Both the position numbers and the translations under genes were made by a program. Below are positions 41,012 to 49,009 of a stretch of 64,000 nt of DNA, in pieces (within the stretch, counting starts at the first letter, position 1; every line of letters begins with the position of its first letter). The notes under the pieces were generated by a model that saw nothing but the letters and a program-made list of their open reading frames with translations, was not told where the DNA came from and did no database searches. Where the stretch lies: positions 1,364,001-1,428,000 of the forward strand of contig BSNO01000003.1 in assembly GCA_030160035.1 (NCBI GenBank), given 5' to 3'. The stretch comes from Rhizobium albus (GTDB lineage Bacteria; Pseudomonadota; Alphaproteobacteria; Rhizobiales; Rhizobiaceae).

Positions 41012-41623
41012 CTAGCGCACGGCGCCGACAGCCATTGGATTGCGGTTGTCGTCGATCTTGTTCCAGCGGCCGGCATGGTTGCCTGCCTGGCGCTTGAGAT
41101 AAGTGTATTCCGTGTCGGACCAGAGCATGACGCGCTCACGCATGTTGTCCAGAATGAAGTCGCCATGGTCGGTGGTGACCGTCAGCACGGCATGGCCGGA
41201 ACCGTCCGGCTGCAGGACGACGGTGATCAGCAGATGTTCAGCGGAAAAGCCGCGCTCAATCAGCATGCGGCGCTTGAGCAGAGCGTAGTCCTCGCAGTCG
41301 CCAACGCTGGTCGGGAAGTCCCAGTACTCCTCGACGCCGTAGATCTCCTGATCCGTCAGCGGAATGATTGTCCGGTTCACTGTCGCGTTGACATGCAGCA
41401 TGTCGGCCCACGCTTGGCGGGTCAGCTGCGCCGGTGCGCCGGTGACGCCCGAAGTCGCCTGGCATTCCTGCGGCAGGCGCAGGCAGAATTCGTGATGGCC
41501 AATCGGCTGGCTCGTGGCGCCGGTTGTGACCATGTTGAGCGAGGCTGCGCCTGCACTGTTCTGTCCCAGAATGGCACCCGTCAGAGCGATTGCCGCGAAG
41601 ATTGCTTTTTGCATTTTGTTCAT
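41012..41623 (-). CDS. Bacterial transglutaminase-like cysteine proteinase (BTLCP, C93)
   Basis: 203 aa, exported: signal peptide at about 1-26 (AIFAAIALTGAILGQNSAGA). The triad is visible: Cys110 in SVGDCEDYALLKR, His144 in GSGHAVLTV and Asp159 in DFILDN, with TDQEIYGVEEYWDFP before the Cys. Family members in other bacteria process periplasmic or surface proteins (LapG is a distant relative). The substrate here is unknown; no LapD- or LapA-like gene is in the window, so a LapG role is not supported. Confidence 0.88.
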   Translation of the reverse strand: MNKMQKAIFAAIALTGAILGQNSAGAASLNMVTTGATSQPIGHHEFCLRLPQECQATSGVTGAPAQLTRQAWADMLHVNATVNRTIIPLTDQEIYGVEEYWDFPTSVGDCEDYALLKRRMLIERGFSAEHLLITVVLQPDGSGHAVLTVTTDHGDFILDNMRERVMLWSDTEYTYLKRQAGNHAGRWNKIDDNRNPMAVGAVR

Positions 41624-41813
41624 TGGTTGCTTCCCCGTGTTGGGAAGACATTGCCACGAACAATTTTAGATCACGCAAAATAGCGGAGTAGAGTTAAGTA
41701 CAAATGCGATGTTATGCGTCAAGAAATCCGAAACTATACTATACCGCATTTTATCGATTGACGAACAACTTTCTTAACCATCGAAATCCCGGAGTTCTCG
41801 CGTTTGCAGCACG

Positions 41814-41847
41814 AAAAAGGCCGCCTCGCGTAGAGCGAGGCGGCCTT
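41814..41847 (-). terminator. Terminator of the PilZ gene
   Basis: A perfect 13-bp stem AAGGCCGCCTCGC / GCGAGGCGGCCTT (41817-41829, 41835-41847) with a 5-base loop. On the minus strand it is followed by T-rich sequence; on the plus strand TTGTCTTGTTTT follows, so it may also act in reverse. Confidence 0.85.
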
Positions 41848-41915
41848 GTCTTGTTTTGGTGCAGCGACTGTTCTGGCCAAAAAAATGGCTTGTTATGGGC
41901 CAGGGGCCGGAAAAA

Positions 41916-42527
41916 TTATCCGAGATAATTTCGCAATGCTTCGGGCGGTTGAACGCGCACGAACTCCATGGCTACGCCTTCCTGGAAGTGGCGCACCACG
42001 CGGCCGCGCATCGTGCCGAGCGTCAGCGGCGTACCTAGGGCAGGTCGTACGTCGATCTCGATTGCGGCGCCGGAAAGCGACAAATCGATCACGCGGCACG
42101 CATAGCGACGGCCGTCTTCTAGAAGGATTTCGGAACGCGCACTGCGCGGCGTATAGCGTTCATGGCGACGATCTTCTGGCAGGGCAAGTTCGTGCTTGTT
42201 GGCAAGCCATGTCAGCTGCGCCGCCAGCTTCTCCCGCTTGCGCTGCGTCGCGTTGAGCGTGATGGAAAAGCCGCGCCCATCCGCCTCCACCACACGGCCC
42301 TCGATACGTCCGATGTGATCGAGGTAAGCCACGATCCGCTCGTTGACTTTGGGCCGCGCGGTGCATTGAAACACCACATCACCCGGCGACATTTCCGCCG
42401 CAACGCAATCGAACTCGGAAAAATCCGCGCACATGAGGCGACCGGGCAGGTTGACGGTCACGCTCTGGAAGCGTCGATCGCCGGATGCAGTCGGGGCGCT
42501 TGGCGCCTTTTCGAGGACGAATGACAT
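41916..42527 (-). CDS. PilZ domain protein
   Basis: 203 aa, cytoplasmic. The C-terminal half (about residues 115-200) is a PilZ domain: RRHERYTPRS carries the RxxxR arginines and CRVIDLSLSGAAIEIDVRP the D-x-S-x-x-G motif, so c-di-GMP binding is likely. The N-terminal half (FQSVTVNLPGRLMCADFSEF, FQCTARPKVNERIVAYLDHI) looks like a divergent second PilZ-like barrel without the arginines. The ATG at 42527 has AAGGGG upstream. No diguanylate cyclase or flagellar gene is nearby, so the target process is unknown. Confidence 0.85.
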   Translation of the reverse strand: MSFVLEKAPSAPTASGDRRFQSVTVNLPGRLMCADFSEFDCVAAEMSPGDVVFQCTARPKVNERIVAYLDHIGRIEGRVVEADGRGFSITLNATQRKREKLAAQLTWLANKHELALPEDRRHERYTPRSARSEILLEDGRRYACRVIDLSLSGAAIEIDVRPALGTPLTLGTMRGRVVRHFQEGVAMEFVRVQPPEALRNYLG

Positions 42528-42778
42528 GGTGCCCCTTGGCATAAGCAGGATCTTGTCCCCAAGGTTAGGCCATATCTGTTAACAACCGGTAATATTCGCC
42601 AGTCGTCGTCGTGTAAAAATGGCGCATTGCGCGTCCGGCGCGGGCTTTGTGCACGTTGTGCGTGCAAGGTGCCTTGGCCTCATTCGATTGACTTTGAGCG
42701 CTCACCGTCCCACCTCTGAACCGACGCCGATGCCGCCGAAGCGGCTCTGGCCGGACGCGGCGCAGGAGTGATAAATCC

Positions 42779-43525
42779 ATGACCAACGACAATGGCAGTG
42801 AGGCGCCCGGAGAACCGTTCGGCGCAGCGCCCGAGCCTGAGCGGCGTTCCGAACCGGTCTTCAATCTGCCCCGTGTCGTGGTTGTGGCACTCGGCCTGCT
42901 CTGGGCGATCCATCTGATCCGTGTCGGGCTTCTGGGCCGCATCCAGGATCTGGGGTTGCTGCTGGAAACGGCGTTCATTCCGTTGCGATACGCCGTTCCT
43001 TTGACGGATCAGTCACCCGCATGGCTCTGGTCACCCGTCACCTATTCGCTGCTCCATGGCAGCTTTGCCCATATCATCGTGAACTCATTGTGGCTGGTTG
43101 CGTTCGGAGCGATCGTGGCGCGACGGATCGGCACGACGCGCTTCGTCTTGTTCTGGGTCGCGTCGGCCGTGGCTGCCGTCGCGTTGCATCTCGCCGTCCA
43201 TTGGGGAGACGACGTGCCCGTCATCGGCGCGTCCGGTGTCGTTTCCGGCCTCATGGGTGCGGCGGCGCGGTTTGCCTTTCCGCAGAGCGGCCGCTTCAGG
43301 CGTGAAAAGGCGCACTTCCTGCCGCGACTGTCGGTGGTGGAATCGCTGAGCAACCGGACTGTCCTCGTCTATGTGGGGCTCTGGTTCGGCATCAACGCCT
43401 TGGCCGCCTTCGGCTTCGGGTCGGACCCGACTGGCACGACCCAGATCGCATGGGAGGCACATATCGGGGGATTCCTGTTCGGCTTTCTCGGCTTCGCCTT
43501 CTTTGATCGTCGTTCCTGGGCCTGA
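42779..43525 (+). CDS. Rhomboid-family intramembrane serine protease
   Basis: 248 aa, six or seven helices. The catalytic dyad is visible: Ser152 in VIGASGVVSG and His228 in WEAHIGGFLFG. The oxyanion-side HGSFAHIIVNSLWL (His and Asn) is also intact. An acidic and Pro-rich cytoplasmic leader of about 28 residues precedes the first helix. The substrate is unknown. The CBS-pair gene follows on the same strand after 115 bp. Confidence 0.9.
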   Translation: MTNDNGSEAPGEPFGAAPEPERRSEPVFNLPRVVVVALGLLWAIHLIRVGLLGRIQDLGLLLETAFIPLRYAVPLTDQSPAWLWSPVTYSLLHGSFAHIIVNSLWLVAFGAIVARRIGTTRFVLFWVASAVAAVALHLAVHWGDDVPVIGASGVVSGLMGAAARFAFPQSGRFRREKAHFLPRLSVVESLSNRTVLVYVGLWFGINALAAFGFGSDPTGTTQIAWEAHIGGFLFGFLGFAFFDRRSWA

Positions 43526-43640
43526 CCATCGGCACCCCAAGGTCCTGCTTGAAAAACTTCTGCCGCCGCCGCACGATGCGCCGCGAGGGTGCTCGGATGG
43601 GTGGGGAAATTGCGTCGAGCCGCGGCATGTGGAGGAAGAG

Positions 43641-44069
43641 ATGACAGTCAGGACCATATTGGATGAGAAGGGACGCAACGTGACCACGGTCGGTCGCGAA
43701 ACGACCCTCATGGAAGCCGCGCGCGTGCTGACGCAGCAGAAGATCGGCGCGGTCGTCGTCGTCGATCCGGATCGTCACATTCTCGGCATTCTGTCCGAAC
43801 GCGATATCGTGCGCGCCATCGCCGAACGTGGCAGCGACGTCATGGATCAGGACGTTGCAAGCGTCATGACGCGCAAAGTGGTTCAATGTCGCGAAGAGAG
43901 TTCCATCAATGAGGTGATGGAGATCATGACCAATGGCCGCTTCCGCCATCTGCCGGTTGCGGTCGACGGCAGGCTGTCCGGCATCATATCCATCGGCGAC
44001 GTTGTGCGACGGCGCATTCAGGATGTCGAGCGTGAGGCGGAAGACATGAAGGCCTATATCGCAAGCTGA
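43641..44069 (+). CDS. CBS-pair domain protein
   Basis: 142 aa, two CBS modules: LMEAARVLTQQKIGAVVVVD with GILSERDIVRAIAERG, and ASVMTRKVVQCREES with NEVMEIMTNGRFRHLPV and GIISIGDVVRRRI. Such stand-alone CBS pairs bind adenine nucleotides and act as energy or redox sensors for partner enzymes; no partner is obvious here. GGAGG precedes the ATG at 43641. Confidence 0.9.
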   Translation: MTVRTILDEKGRNVTTVGRETTLMEAARVLTQQKIGAVVVVDPDRHILGILSERDIVRAIAERGSDVMDQDVASVMTRKVVQCREESSINEVMEIMTNGRFRHLPVAVDGRLSGIISIGDVVRRRIQDVEREAEDMKAYIAS

Positions 44070-44073
44070 TTGC

Positions 44074-45417
44074 TCACGCCTCGCTGGCTGGAAGCTCCAG
44101 CGTGGCCAGAAGGCCGCTGCCGGCGGCGCGTTCAAGCGTGAGCGTGCCGCCATAGAGACGCGCCAGGTCGTCGACGATTGAAAGGCCAAGGCCGCTGCCG
44201 GGCTTGCTTTCGTCGAAGCGCACGCCACGCGACGTCGCAGCTTGAAGAGCATCTTCCGCAAGCCCCGGACCGTCATCCCGGATCGATATGGTGATGCGAC
44301 CGCCATCCACCGGTCTGGCCGTCACCAGAACCGATTTCGATGCCCATTTGCAGGCATTGTCGATCAGGTTTCCGAGCATCTCGTCAAGATCCTGTCGCTC
44401 GCCGGCGAAGGTCGGTTGGCCGTCGATGTCGACCTGCAGGGATAGGTGACGATCGGCGTGAATGCCGCGGAATACCGGCAGCAGATCCGAGATTGCTTCG
44501 CTGACCGAGACCCGCGCACCGAGCACGCCGTGCGACGCCGCCGAACGGGCACGCCGTAGATGGTGGCCGATCAGCCGGTTCATCTGCTCCGTCGCATCGA
44601 GCAGGACAGCATCGTCGGCATTGCTTGCCGACTGGAGCCGGTTGCTCAAGACCGATAGCGGTGTCTTCAGGCCATGAGCGAGGTTGCCTACGTGGGTTCG
44701 CGCGCGGTCGATCACCGTTTTGTTGTGGGCAAGCAGCGCGTTGATCTCGGACGCGACGGGCGCGATCTCGACATAAGGCTGATCGGGCAGACGCTCCTTG
44801 TCGCCACGCCGCACGGCGGCAAGGTCCCGCCCGAGCTTGGCGAGCGGCTGCAATCCGAAATGCACCTGAAGCCCGATTGCGATCGCGATTCCGGCGGCAA
44901 GCAAAGCAAGCGACAGGACGAGCGGCTGAACGATGGTCGCCACTTCGTCCTCGATCAGGTCCGCAGGCATGGCGACCACGACCCTCAGCCGGCGCGTGCC
45001 ACCCGGCGCCGTGAAATCGCGCTCCTGCTTGCGGATGATTGCCCCGTTGGGCCCTGGTTCCGTGCGGGTCGTGATCGTGCCATCCGGTTCGGCGACCGCG
45101 ACGCCAAGCTCGACATCCCAGAGAGAACGGGAGCGCGACAGGACACCATTTTCGTCATTGACCTGCCAGTACCAGCCGGAAAGCGGTCGATCGAAGCGAG
45201 GATCGACCACGGAATTGGCGATGACCACGTTTCCCTGCTCGTCGAACTCGGTGCCGGACATGACGGCGATCATCGTAGCCTGCAACTGCGCATCCGCGTT
45301 GCGTTCGACGAATTGGCGCAGCAGTGCCGAAATGAAGAGCCCCGCGATCAGGATCGCAACAGTCGTCCAGACCAGCGCCAGGCCGACAAGACGCAGTTTC
45401 AGCGATCGTCGCGCCAT
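44074..45417 (-). CDS. Sensor histidine kinase
   Basis: 447 aa membrane kinase. Two helices (about 12-34 and 161-185) flank a periplasmic sensor of about 125 residues (GWYWQVNDENGVLSRSRSLW, as in PhoQ-like sensors). A HAMP-like linker is followed by a HisKA region with His248 in GNLAHGLKTPLSVL, and an HATPase with N-box LGNLIDNACKWA, G1 DDGPGLAED and G2 GSGLGLSIV. It follows the response regulator by one base. The trio resembles rhizobial FeuP/FeuQ (PhoP/PhoQ-like) systems; the signal is unknown. Confidence 0.92.
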   Translation of the reverse strand: MARRSLKLRLVGLALVWTTVAILIAGLFISALLRQFVERNADAQLQATMIAVMSGTEFDEQGNVVIANSVVDPRFDRPLSGWYWQVNDENGVLSRSRSLWDVELGVAVAEPDGTITTRTEPGPNGAIIRKQERDFTAPGGTRRLRVVVAMPADLIEDEVATIVQPLVLSLALLAAGIAIAIGLQVHFGLQPLAKLGRDLAAVRRGDKERLPDQPYVEIAPVASEINALLAHNKTVIDRARTHVGNLAHGLKTPLSVLSNRLQSASNADDAVLLDATEQMNRLIGHHLRRARSAASHGVLGARVSVSEAISDLLPVFRGIHADRHLSLQVDIDGQPTFAGERQDLDEMLGNLIDNACKWASKSVLVTARPVDGGRITISIRDDGPGLAEDALQAATSRGVRFDESKPGSGLGLSIVDDLARLYGGTLTLERAAGSGLLATLELPASEA

Positions 45418-45418
45418 A

Positions 45419-46087
45419 TCAGGCGTCCGTAGGCGCGGAGAGGCGATATCCCTGGCCGCGGATCGTCTCGATCATATTGCGACCGATCTTGCGCCGCAGC
45501 CGGCCGATGATCACTTCGATCGAATTGAAGTCGCGATCCGTATCGCGCTCATAAAGATGTTCGCTCAGTTCGGTGCGCGTGATCGGGCGTTCCGCGTGGT
45601 GGATCAGGTAGGACAGCATCCGCGTCTCGAACGCCGTAAGCTTCAGCGGCAGACCATCGAGCGTGATGATGGCGAGTTGCGTGTCGAGCACCAGCGGACC
45701 GCAGGTCAGTTCGCTCGTTGCATGGCCTGCCGCGCGCCGCACAATGCTGCGGCAGCGCACGACGACTTCTTCCATGCGGAAGGGTTTGACGACGTAGTCG
45801 TCGGCACCGGCGCGAAAGCCGCGGACCTTTTCGGACCAGTCGTCGCGCGCCGTCAGGATCAGAACCGGCATCAAGCGCTTGCCGCGTCGCCAGCTCGTCA
45901 GGACCGAGATGCCATCCATCTTGGGCAGTCCGAGATCCAGCACGACCACATCATAGGTTTCGGTCATACCGAGGAATTCGGCCGCTTCGCCATCATGCGA
46001 CGTATCGACCGCAAAGCCGGCTGCGGTCAGCGCCTCGGCGAGCTGGGCAGCGATGCGCTCATCGTCTTCCACCACAAGCGCTCTCAT
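45419..46087 (-). CDS. OmpR/PhoP-family response regulator
   Basis: 222 aa. The receiver has the acidic pocket VVEDDE, phospho-acceptor Asp51 in VVLDLGLPKMDGI, Thr in LILTARDD and Lys in VVKPFRMEE. The winged helix (about 125-220) has the recognition region NSIEVIIGRLRRKIG and IRGQGYRLSAP. Its start overlaps the upstream PepSY gene as ATGA. Sequence and partners look close to FeuP of Sinorhizobium and Brucella, but an exact orthologue call needs a tree. Confidence 0.93.
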   Translation of the reverse strand: MRALVVEDDERIAAQLAEALTAAGFAVDTSHDGEAAEFLGMTETYDVVVLDLGLPKMDGISVLTSWRRGKRLMPVLILTARDDWSEKVRGFRAGADDYVVKPFRMEEVVVRCRSIVRRAAGHATSELTCGPLVLDTQLAIITLDGLPLKLTAFETRMLSYLIHHAERPITRTELSEHLYERDTDRDFNSIEVIIGRLRRKIGRNMIETIRGQGYRLSAPTDA

Positions 46088-46464
46088 GGGCGTCGCCTCG
46101 CATCCACCAAACCGCGGCCGTCGGCCTCCAATATGGCACCGTCGCGTCCGTCGACACGGATCCGCAGAATGTCGCCGCGTGGCGTCAGCATGCGCAAGGC
46201 ATAGACGATATCGGTGCGCTCATGCGGCCTTCCGGTATCGAGCACGGCTTCGATGACCGTTCCCTCGAACCGCTCCTGGGCGCGCTCCATAGCTTCAGCG
46301 ATGGATATGGTCGCGCCTTGAGACTGGGCGAGGATCGTCGGCGCGATCGGGTTTGCCGCTACGGACGTGGTGCCCATGATCGCGATACCTGAGGCAACGA
46401 CAAGTGCGAGCAAGACAGGTCGCTTGAGCCCTTTTGGAGAAGAAGGAATAACATCGGTCATCAT
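46084..46464 (-). CDS. Exported single-PepSY protein, first gene of the two-component operon
   Basis: 126 aa. Residues about 15-37 form a signal peptide or anchor (RPVLLALVVASGIAIMGTTS). The PepSY unit is ISIAEAMERAQERFEGTVIE with YALRMLTPRGDILRIRVDG and a C-terminal EADGRGL. PepSY proteins often bind or inhibit periplasmic partners. Encoded first in the operon and coupled to the regulator, it may restrain the kinase, as the small periplasmic FeuN does for FeuPQ in Sinorhizobium; that is inference. Confidence 0.82.
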   Translation of the reverse strand: MMTDVIPSSPKGLKRPVLLALVVASGIAIMGTTSVAANPIAPTILAQSQGATISIAEAMERAQERFEGTVIEAVLDTGRPHERTDIVYALRMLTPRGDILRIRVDGRDGAILEADGRGLVDARRRP

Positions 46465-46603
46465 GACCGCATGTATAGCGCTTCATCTTGAATGGAAGTT
46501 GAACCATGCGGTTGCGGTCTCGTTCAGGCCAGATGACCTAAAAGAAGGGCAAGTCGAAACGCAGTCTTTCAAACCGTTTGCGGCATCAGCAAAGGAACTG
46601 ACC

Positions 46604-47584
46604 ATGAAACGCATGCCGAACCCCATTCTTCCAATGCTCGTCGCAGCCGCGTCCCTCCCGTTCGCTGGCACTGTCGCGTTCGCGCAGACGGTGTCGATCG
46701 ATCAGCTCGGCAACTCCGCTGGCATGAACATCCAAGGCGAGGTCAGCGACGTGTTCGGCAATCGTTTCGTGCTCGATGACGGCACGGGACGGGTCCTCGT
46801 CGAGATGGGGCCGGAGCGCGGTCAGGAATACGACATTCGTGCCGGCGAACGGCTTACTGTCTTTGGCGAACCGGATGGCGATGGTTTCGACGCGTTCCGA
46901 ATCGTGCGCGAAGACGGTAGCGAGATCGAGGTACGCAGCGCCGATGGTCCGCCGCCATGGGGCAATGCTGAGCGTCGTCCTGCGTCAGACGGCGCGCCTG
47001 CAGGCCAGGAAGATGTTCAGCAGATTGTTTCCATGCTCGAGGCCGCGGGTCTGACAGACGTCCGTCTCGACGAGCGCAAAGGCCGCCACTATGAATTCGA
47101 GACCCGCGACGCGGACGGCCGGGAGGTCGACATCGATGTTTTCTTCGACGGGCAGATCAAGAAGATCGATGTCGAAAGCGACAGGGCGGCGCCAACCGTG
47201 GACCTGACGACGTTTTTGCCGGAGGCCATCCGCGCCGCAGTTGCCGAGCGCGGCATCGTCGACCTTCGGGAGTATGACGTGAAGCGCAACCATGCCGAAG
47301 TGGATGGTTATGATGCCGAAGGACGCGAGATCGAAATGGAGATCGCCGCCGACGGACGCATTCTCAAAGTCGAGATCGACGATGATCAGGTGCGCGCTCC
47401 ACAACCAAGCGTCGATGAAAGCACTCTGCGGACGGCTGTCGAGGCCGGCGGCTATGCATGGGGCGGCGACGTTGAGCGCAAGCCGCGCCATTTCGAGGTG
47501 AGCGCCGTGAACCCGGAGGGTGAAACGGTCATGCTGCACGTGGATCTGAACGGCGAAATCTACAAGGAACAGCTTCGGCGCTGA
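46604..47584 (+). CDS. Exported protein with an OB-like domain and three PepSY-like repeats
   Basis: 326 aa. The signal peptide is at about 1-28 (ILPMLVAAASLPFAGTVAFA). Residues about 35-105 look like an OB-fold (GEVSDVFGNRFVLDDGTGRV, YDIRAGERLTVFGEPDGDGF). Three PepSY-like repeats follow: near 134-190 (GLTDVRLDERKGRHYEFETR), 195-255 (GIVDLREYDVKRNHAEVDGY) and 265-325 (GGYAWGGDVERKPRHFEVSA). It is divergent from the PepSY/regulator/kinase operon across 140 bp, so it is a likely regulon member. AAAGGA precedes the ATG at 46604; the frame is open to 46367. Confidence 0.82.
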   Translation: MKRMPNPILPMLVAAASLPFAGTVAFAQTVSIDQLGNSAGMNIQGEVSDVFGNRFVLDDGTGRVLVEMGPERGQEYDIRAGERLTVFGEPDGDGFDAFRIVREDGSEIEVRSADGPPPWGNAERRPASDGAPAGQEDVQQIVSMLEAAGLTDVRLDERKGRHYEFETRDADGREVDIDVFFDGQIKKIDVESDRAAPTVDLTTFLPEAIRAAVAERGIVDLREYDVKRNHAEVDGYDAEGREIEMEIAADGRILKVEIDDDQVRAPQPSVDESTLRTAVEAGGYAWGGDVERKPRHFEVSAVNPEGETVMLHVDLNGEIYKEQLRR

Positions 47585-47917
47585 ACGTGGTATCCGGAAG
47601 ATCGAAGATCGAAGCCGGCGGTTCGTGATGGACCGCCGGCTTCTTTCGTTTGGGACGCAACCCGGGAAACGTCCCCGCTGGGCGCTGTGCAACTTGCCTG
47701 ATGGGGAGGTGCCGTGTAGCTTTCGCGCCGTCGGGTGGCGCTTGCCCGTTCAAGAGAGCGCGATCAATCACGGCCCAAGCGGTCGCTGGCAGTCGGTTCG
47801 GCGCGGGGAGCGCGCTTGAGAGCGGCGGCATATGGAGGAATCGGGCGGCGGCGCGTCGCCTGTGTTTGCAGCAGAAAAACGCGGGCGAGAGACCCGTCAT
47901 GTGGAGGAGATAAAACG
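47585..47917 (+). other. 333-bp intergenic region before the TAXI-TRAP operon
   Basis: Holds the terminator of the PepSY-repeat gene at its left end (47611-47651). The remaining 265 bp are GC-rich and must contain the promoter of the TAXI binding-protein gene, but I see no convincing promoter, small ORF or ncRNA. The frame of the next gene is open from 47735 without coding character. Confidence 0.5.
47611..47651 (+). terminator. Terminator after the PepSY-repeat gene
   Basis: Perfect 12-bp stem GAAGCCGGCGGT / ACCGCCGGCTTC (47611-47622, 47632-47643), 9-base loop, then TTTCGTTT. Confidence 0.85.
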
Positions 47918-48874
47918 ATGTCGAAACTGATGAAGAAGGCTGTCCTTGGCGGGATGGTCCTGGCAATCGGTGCATTTCCGGGCGCCGCAAGCGCGCAGCA
48001 GTTCATCAACGTGCTGACCGGCGGCACGTCGGGGGTCTATTATCCCCTGGGCGTTGCGATGTCCGAGATCTACGGCGACAACATCGAAGGCGTTCGGACC
48101 CAGGTCCAGGCCACCAAGGCATCGGTCGAGAACCTCAATCTCCTTGAACAGGGCAGAGGCGAGATCGGTTTCTCGCTCGGCGATTCCCTCGTCATGGGCT
48201 GGGAAGGCAACGAGGAGGCCGGCTTCCGTGCACCTCTGCAGAAGCTGCGCCGTGTTGCAGCGATCTACCCGAACTATCTCCAGCTCGTCGCGACGGCTGA
48301 TTCCGGCATCACGACGCTCGCCGATCTGGAAGGCCGTACCCTGTCGGTCGGCGCACCGGCTTCAGGCACGGAGTTGAACACCCGCGCCATTCTTGGCGCC
48401 GCCGACATGACCTACGAGGATCTCGGTCAGGTCCAGTATCTGCCTTTCGCCGAATCCGTCGAACTGATGAAGAACCGTCAGCTGGATGCGACGCTGCAGT
48501 CGGCTGGTCTCGGTGTCGCATCGATCCAGGATCTGTCCACGACCAACCCAACGACGATCGTCGAAATTCCAGCAGAACTGGTGGAATCGATTGGTGCCCC
48601 TTATGCACCGGCCATCATCCCGGCGGGCACCTATGAGGGCCAGGATGAAGACGTGGAGACGGCCTCGGTCATTAATTACCTCGTGACGCATGAAGATGTG
48701 GATGAGGAAACCGTCTACCAGATGACCAAGCTGCTCTTCGAGAACCTCGATCGGATGGAGTCTGCGCATTCGGCCGCCGCCGCGATCGACATCCAGAACG
48801 CCGTGGATGAAAATCCTGTGCCGCTGCATCCGGGTGCAGAGCGCTACTACCGCGAGCAGGGCCTCATCGACTGA
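47918..48874 (+). CDS. TAXI-family TRAP transporter solute-binding protein
   Basis: Periplasmic binding protein of a TRAP transporter. 318 aa. Signal peptide at about 1-29 (AVLGGMVLAIGAFPGAASAQ). The TAXI signature is FINVLTGGTSGVYYPLGVAM, then ATKASVENLNLLEQGRGEIG, FSLGDSLVMGW, LRRVAAIYPNYLQLVA and TLSVGAPASGTELNTRAILG. TAXI ligands are mostly unknown; a few members bind glutamate or other dicarboxylates. GGAGGAG precedes the ATG at 47918. The fused permease gene follows after 135 bp. Confidence 0.93.
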   Translation: MSKLMKKAVLGGMVLAIGAFPGAASAQQFINVLTGGTSGVYYPLGVAMSEIYGDNIEGVRTQVQATKASVENLNLLEQGRGEIGFSLGDSLVMGWEGNEEAGFRAPLQKLRRVAAIYPNYLQLVATADSGITTLADLEGRTLSVGAPASGTELNTRAILGAADMTYEDLGQVQYLPFAESVELMKNRQLDATLQSAGLGVASIQDLSTTNPTTIVEIPAELVESIGAPYAPAIIPAGTYEGQDEDVETASVINYLVTHEDVDEETVYQMTKLLFENLDRMESAHSAAAAIDIQNAVDENPVPLHPGAERYYREQGLID

Positions 48875-49009
48875 CATGTCGACGAAATTGCTATGAAACC
48901 GATCCAGCGTCCCGGGCTTCCCCGGGGCGCTGATTACGTATCGACCCACAGAATGAAGCGGCTCGGCGGCGCTTTCGTCGCCTGGAAGACGTTCAGCGAG
49001 TAATAGACC

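Noticed and set aside
41012-41623. LapG-type biofilm adhesin protease
   Set aside because: The Cys-His-Asp triad is shared, but no LapD receptor or LapA-type adhesin is in the window.
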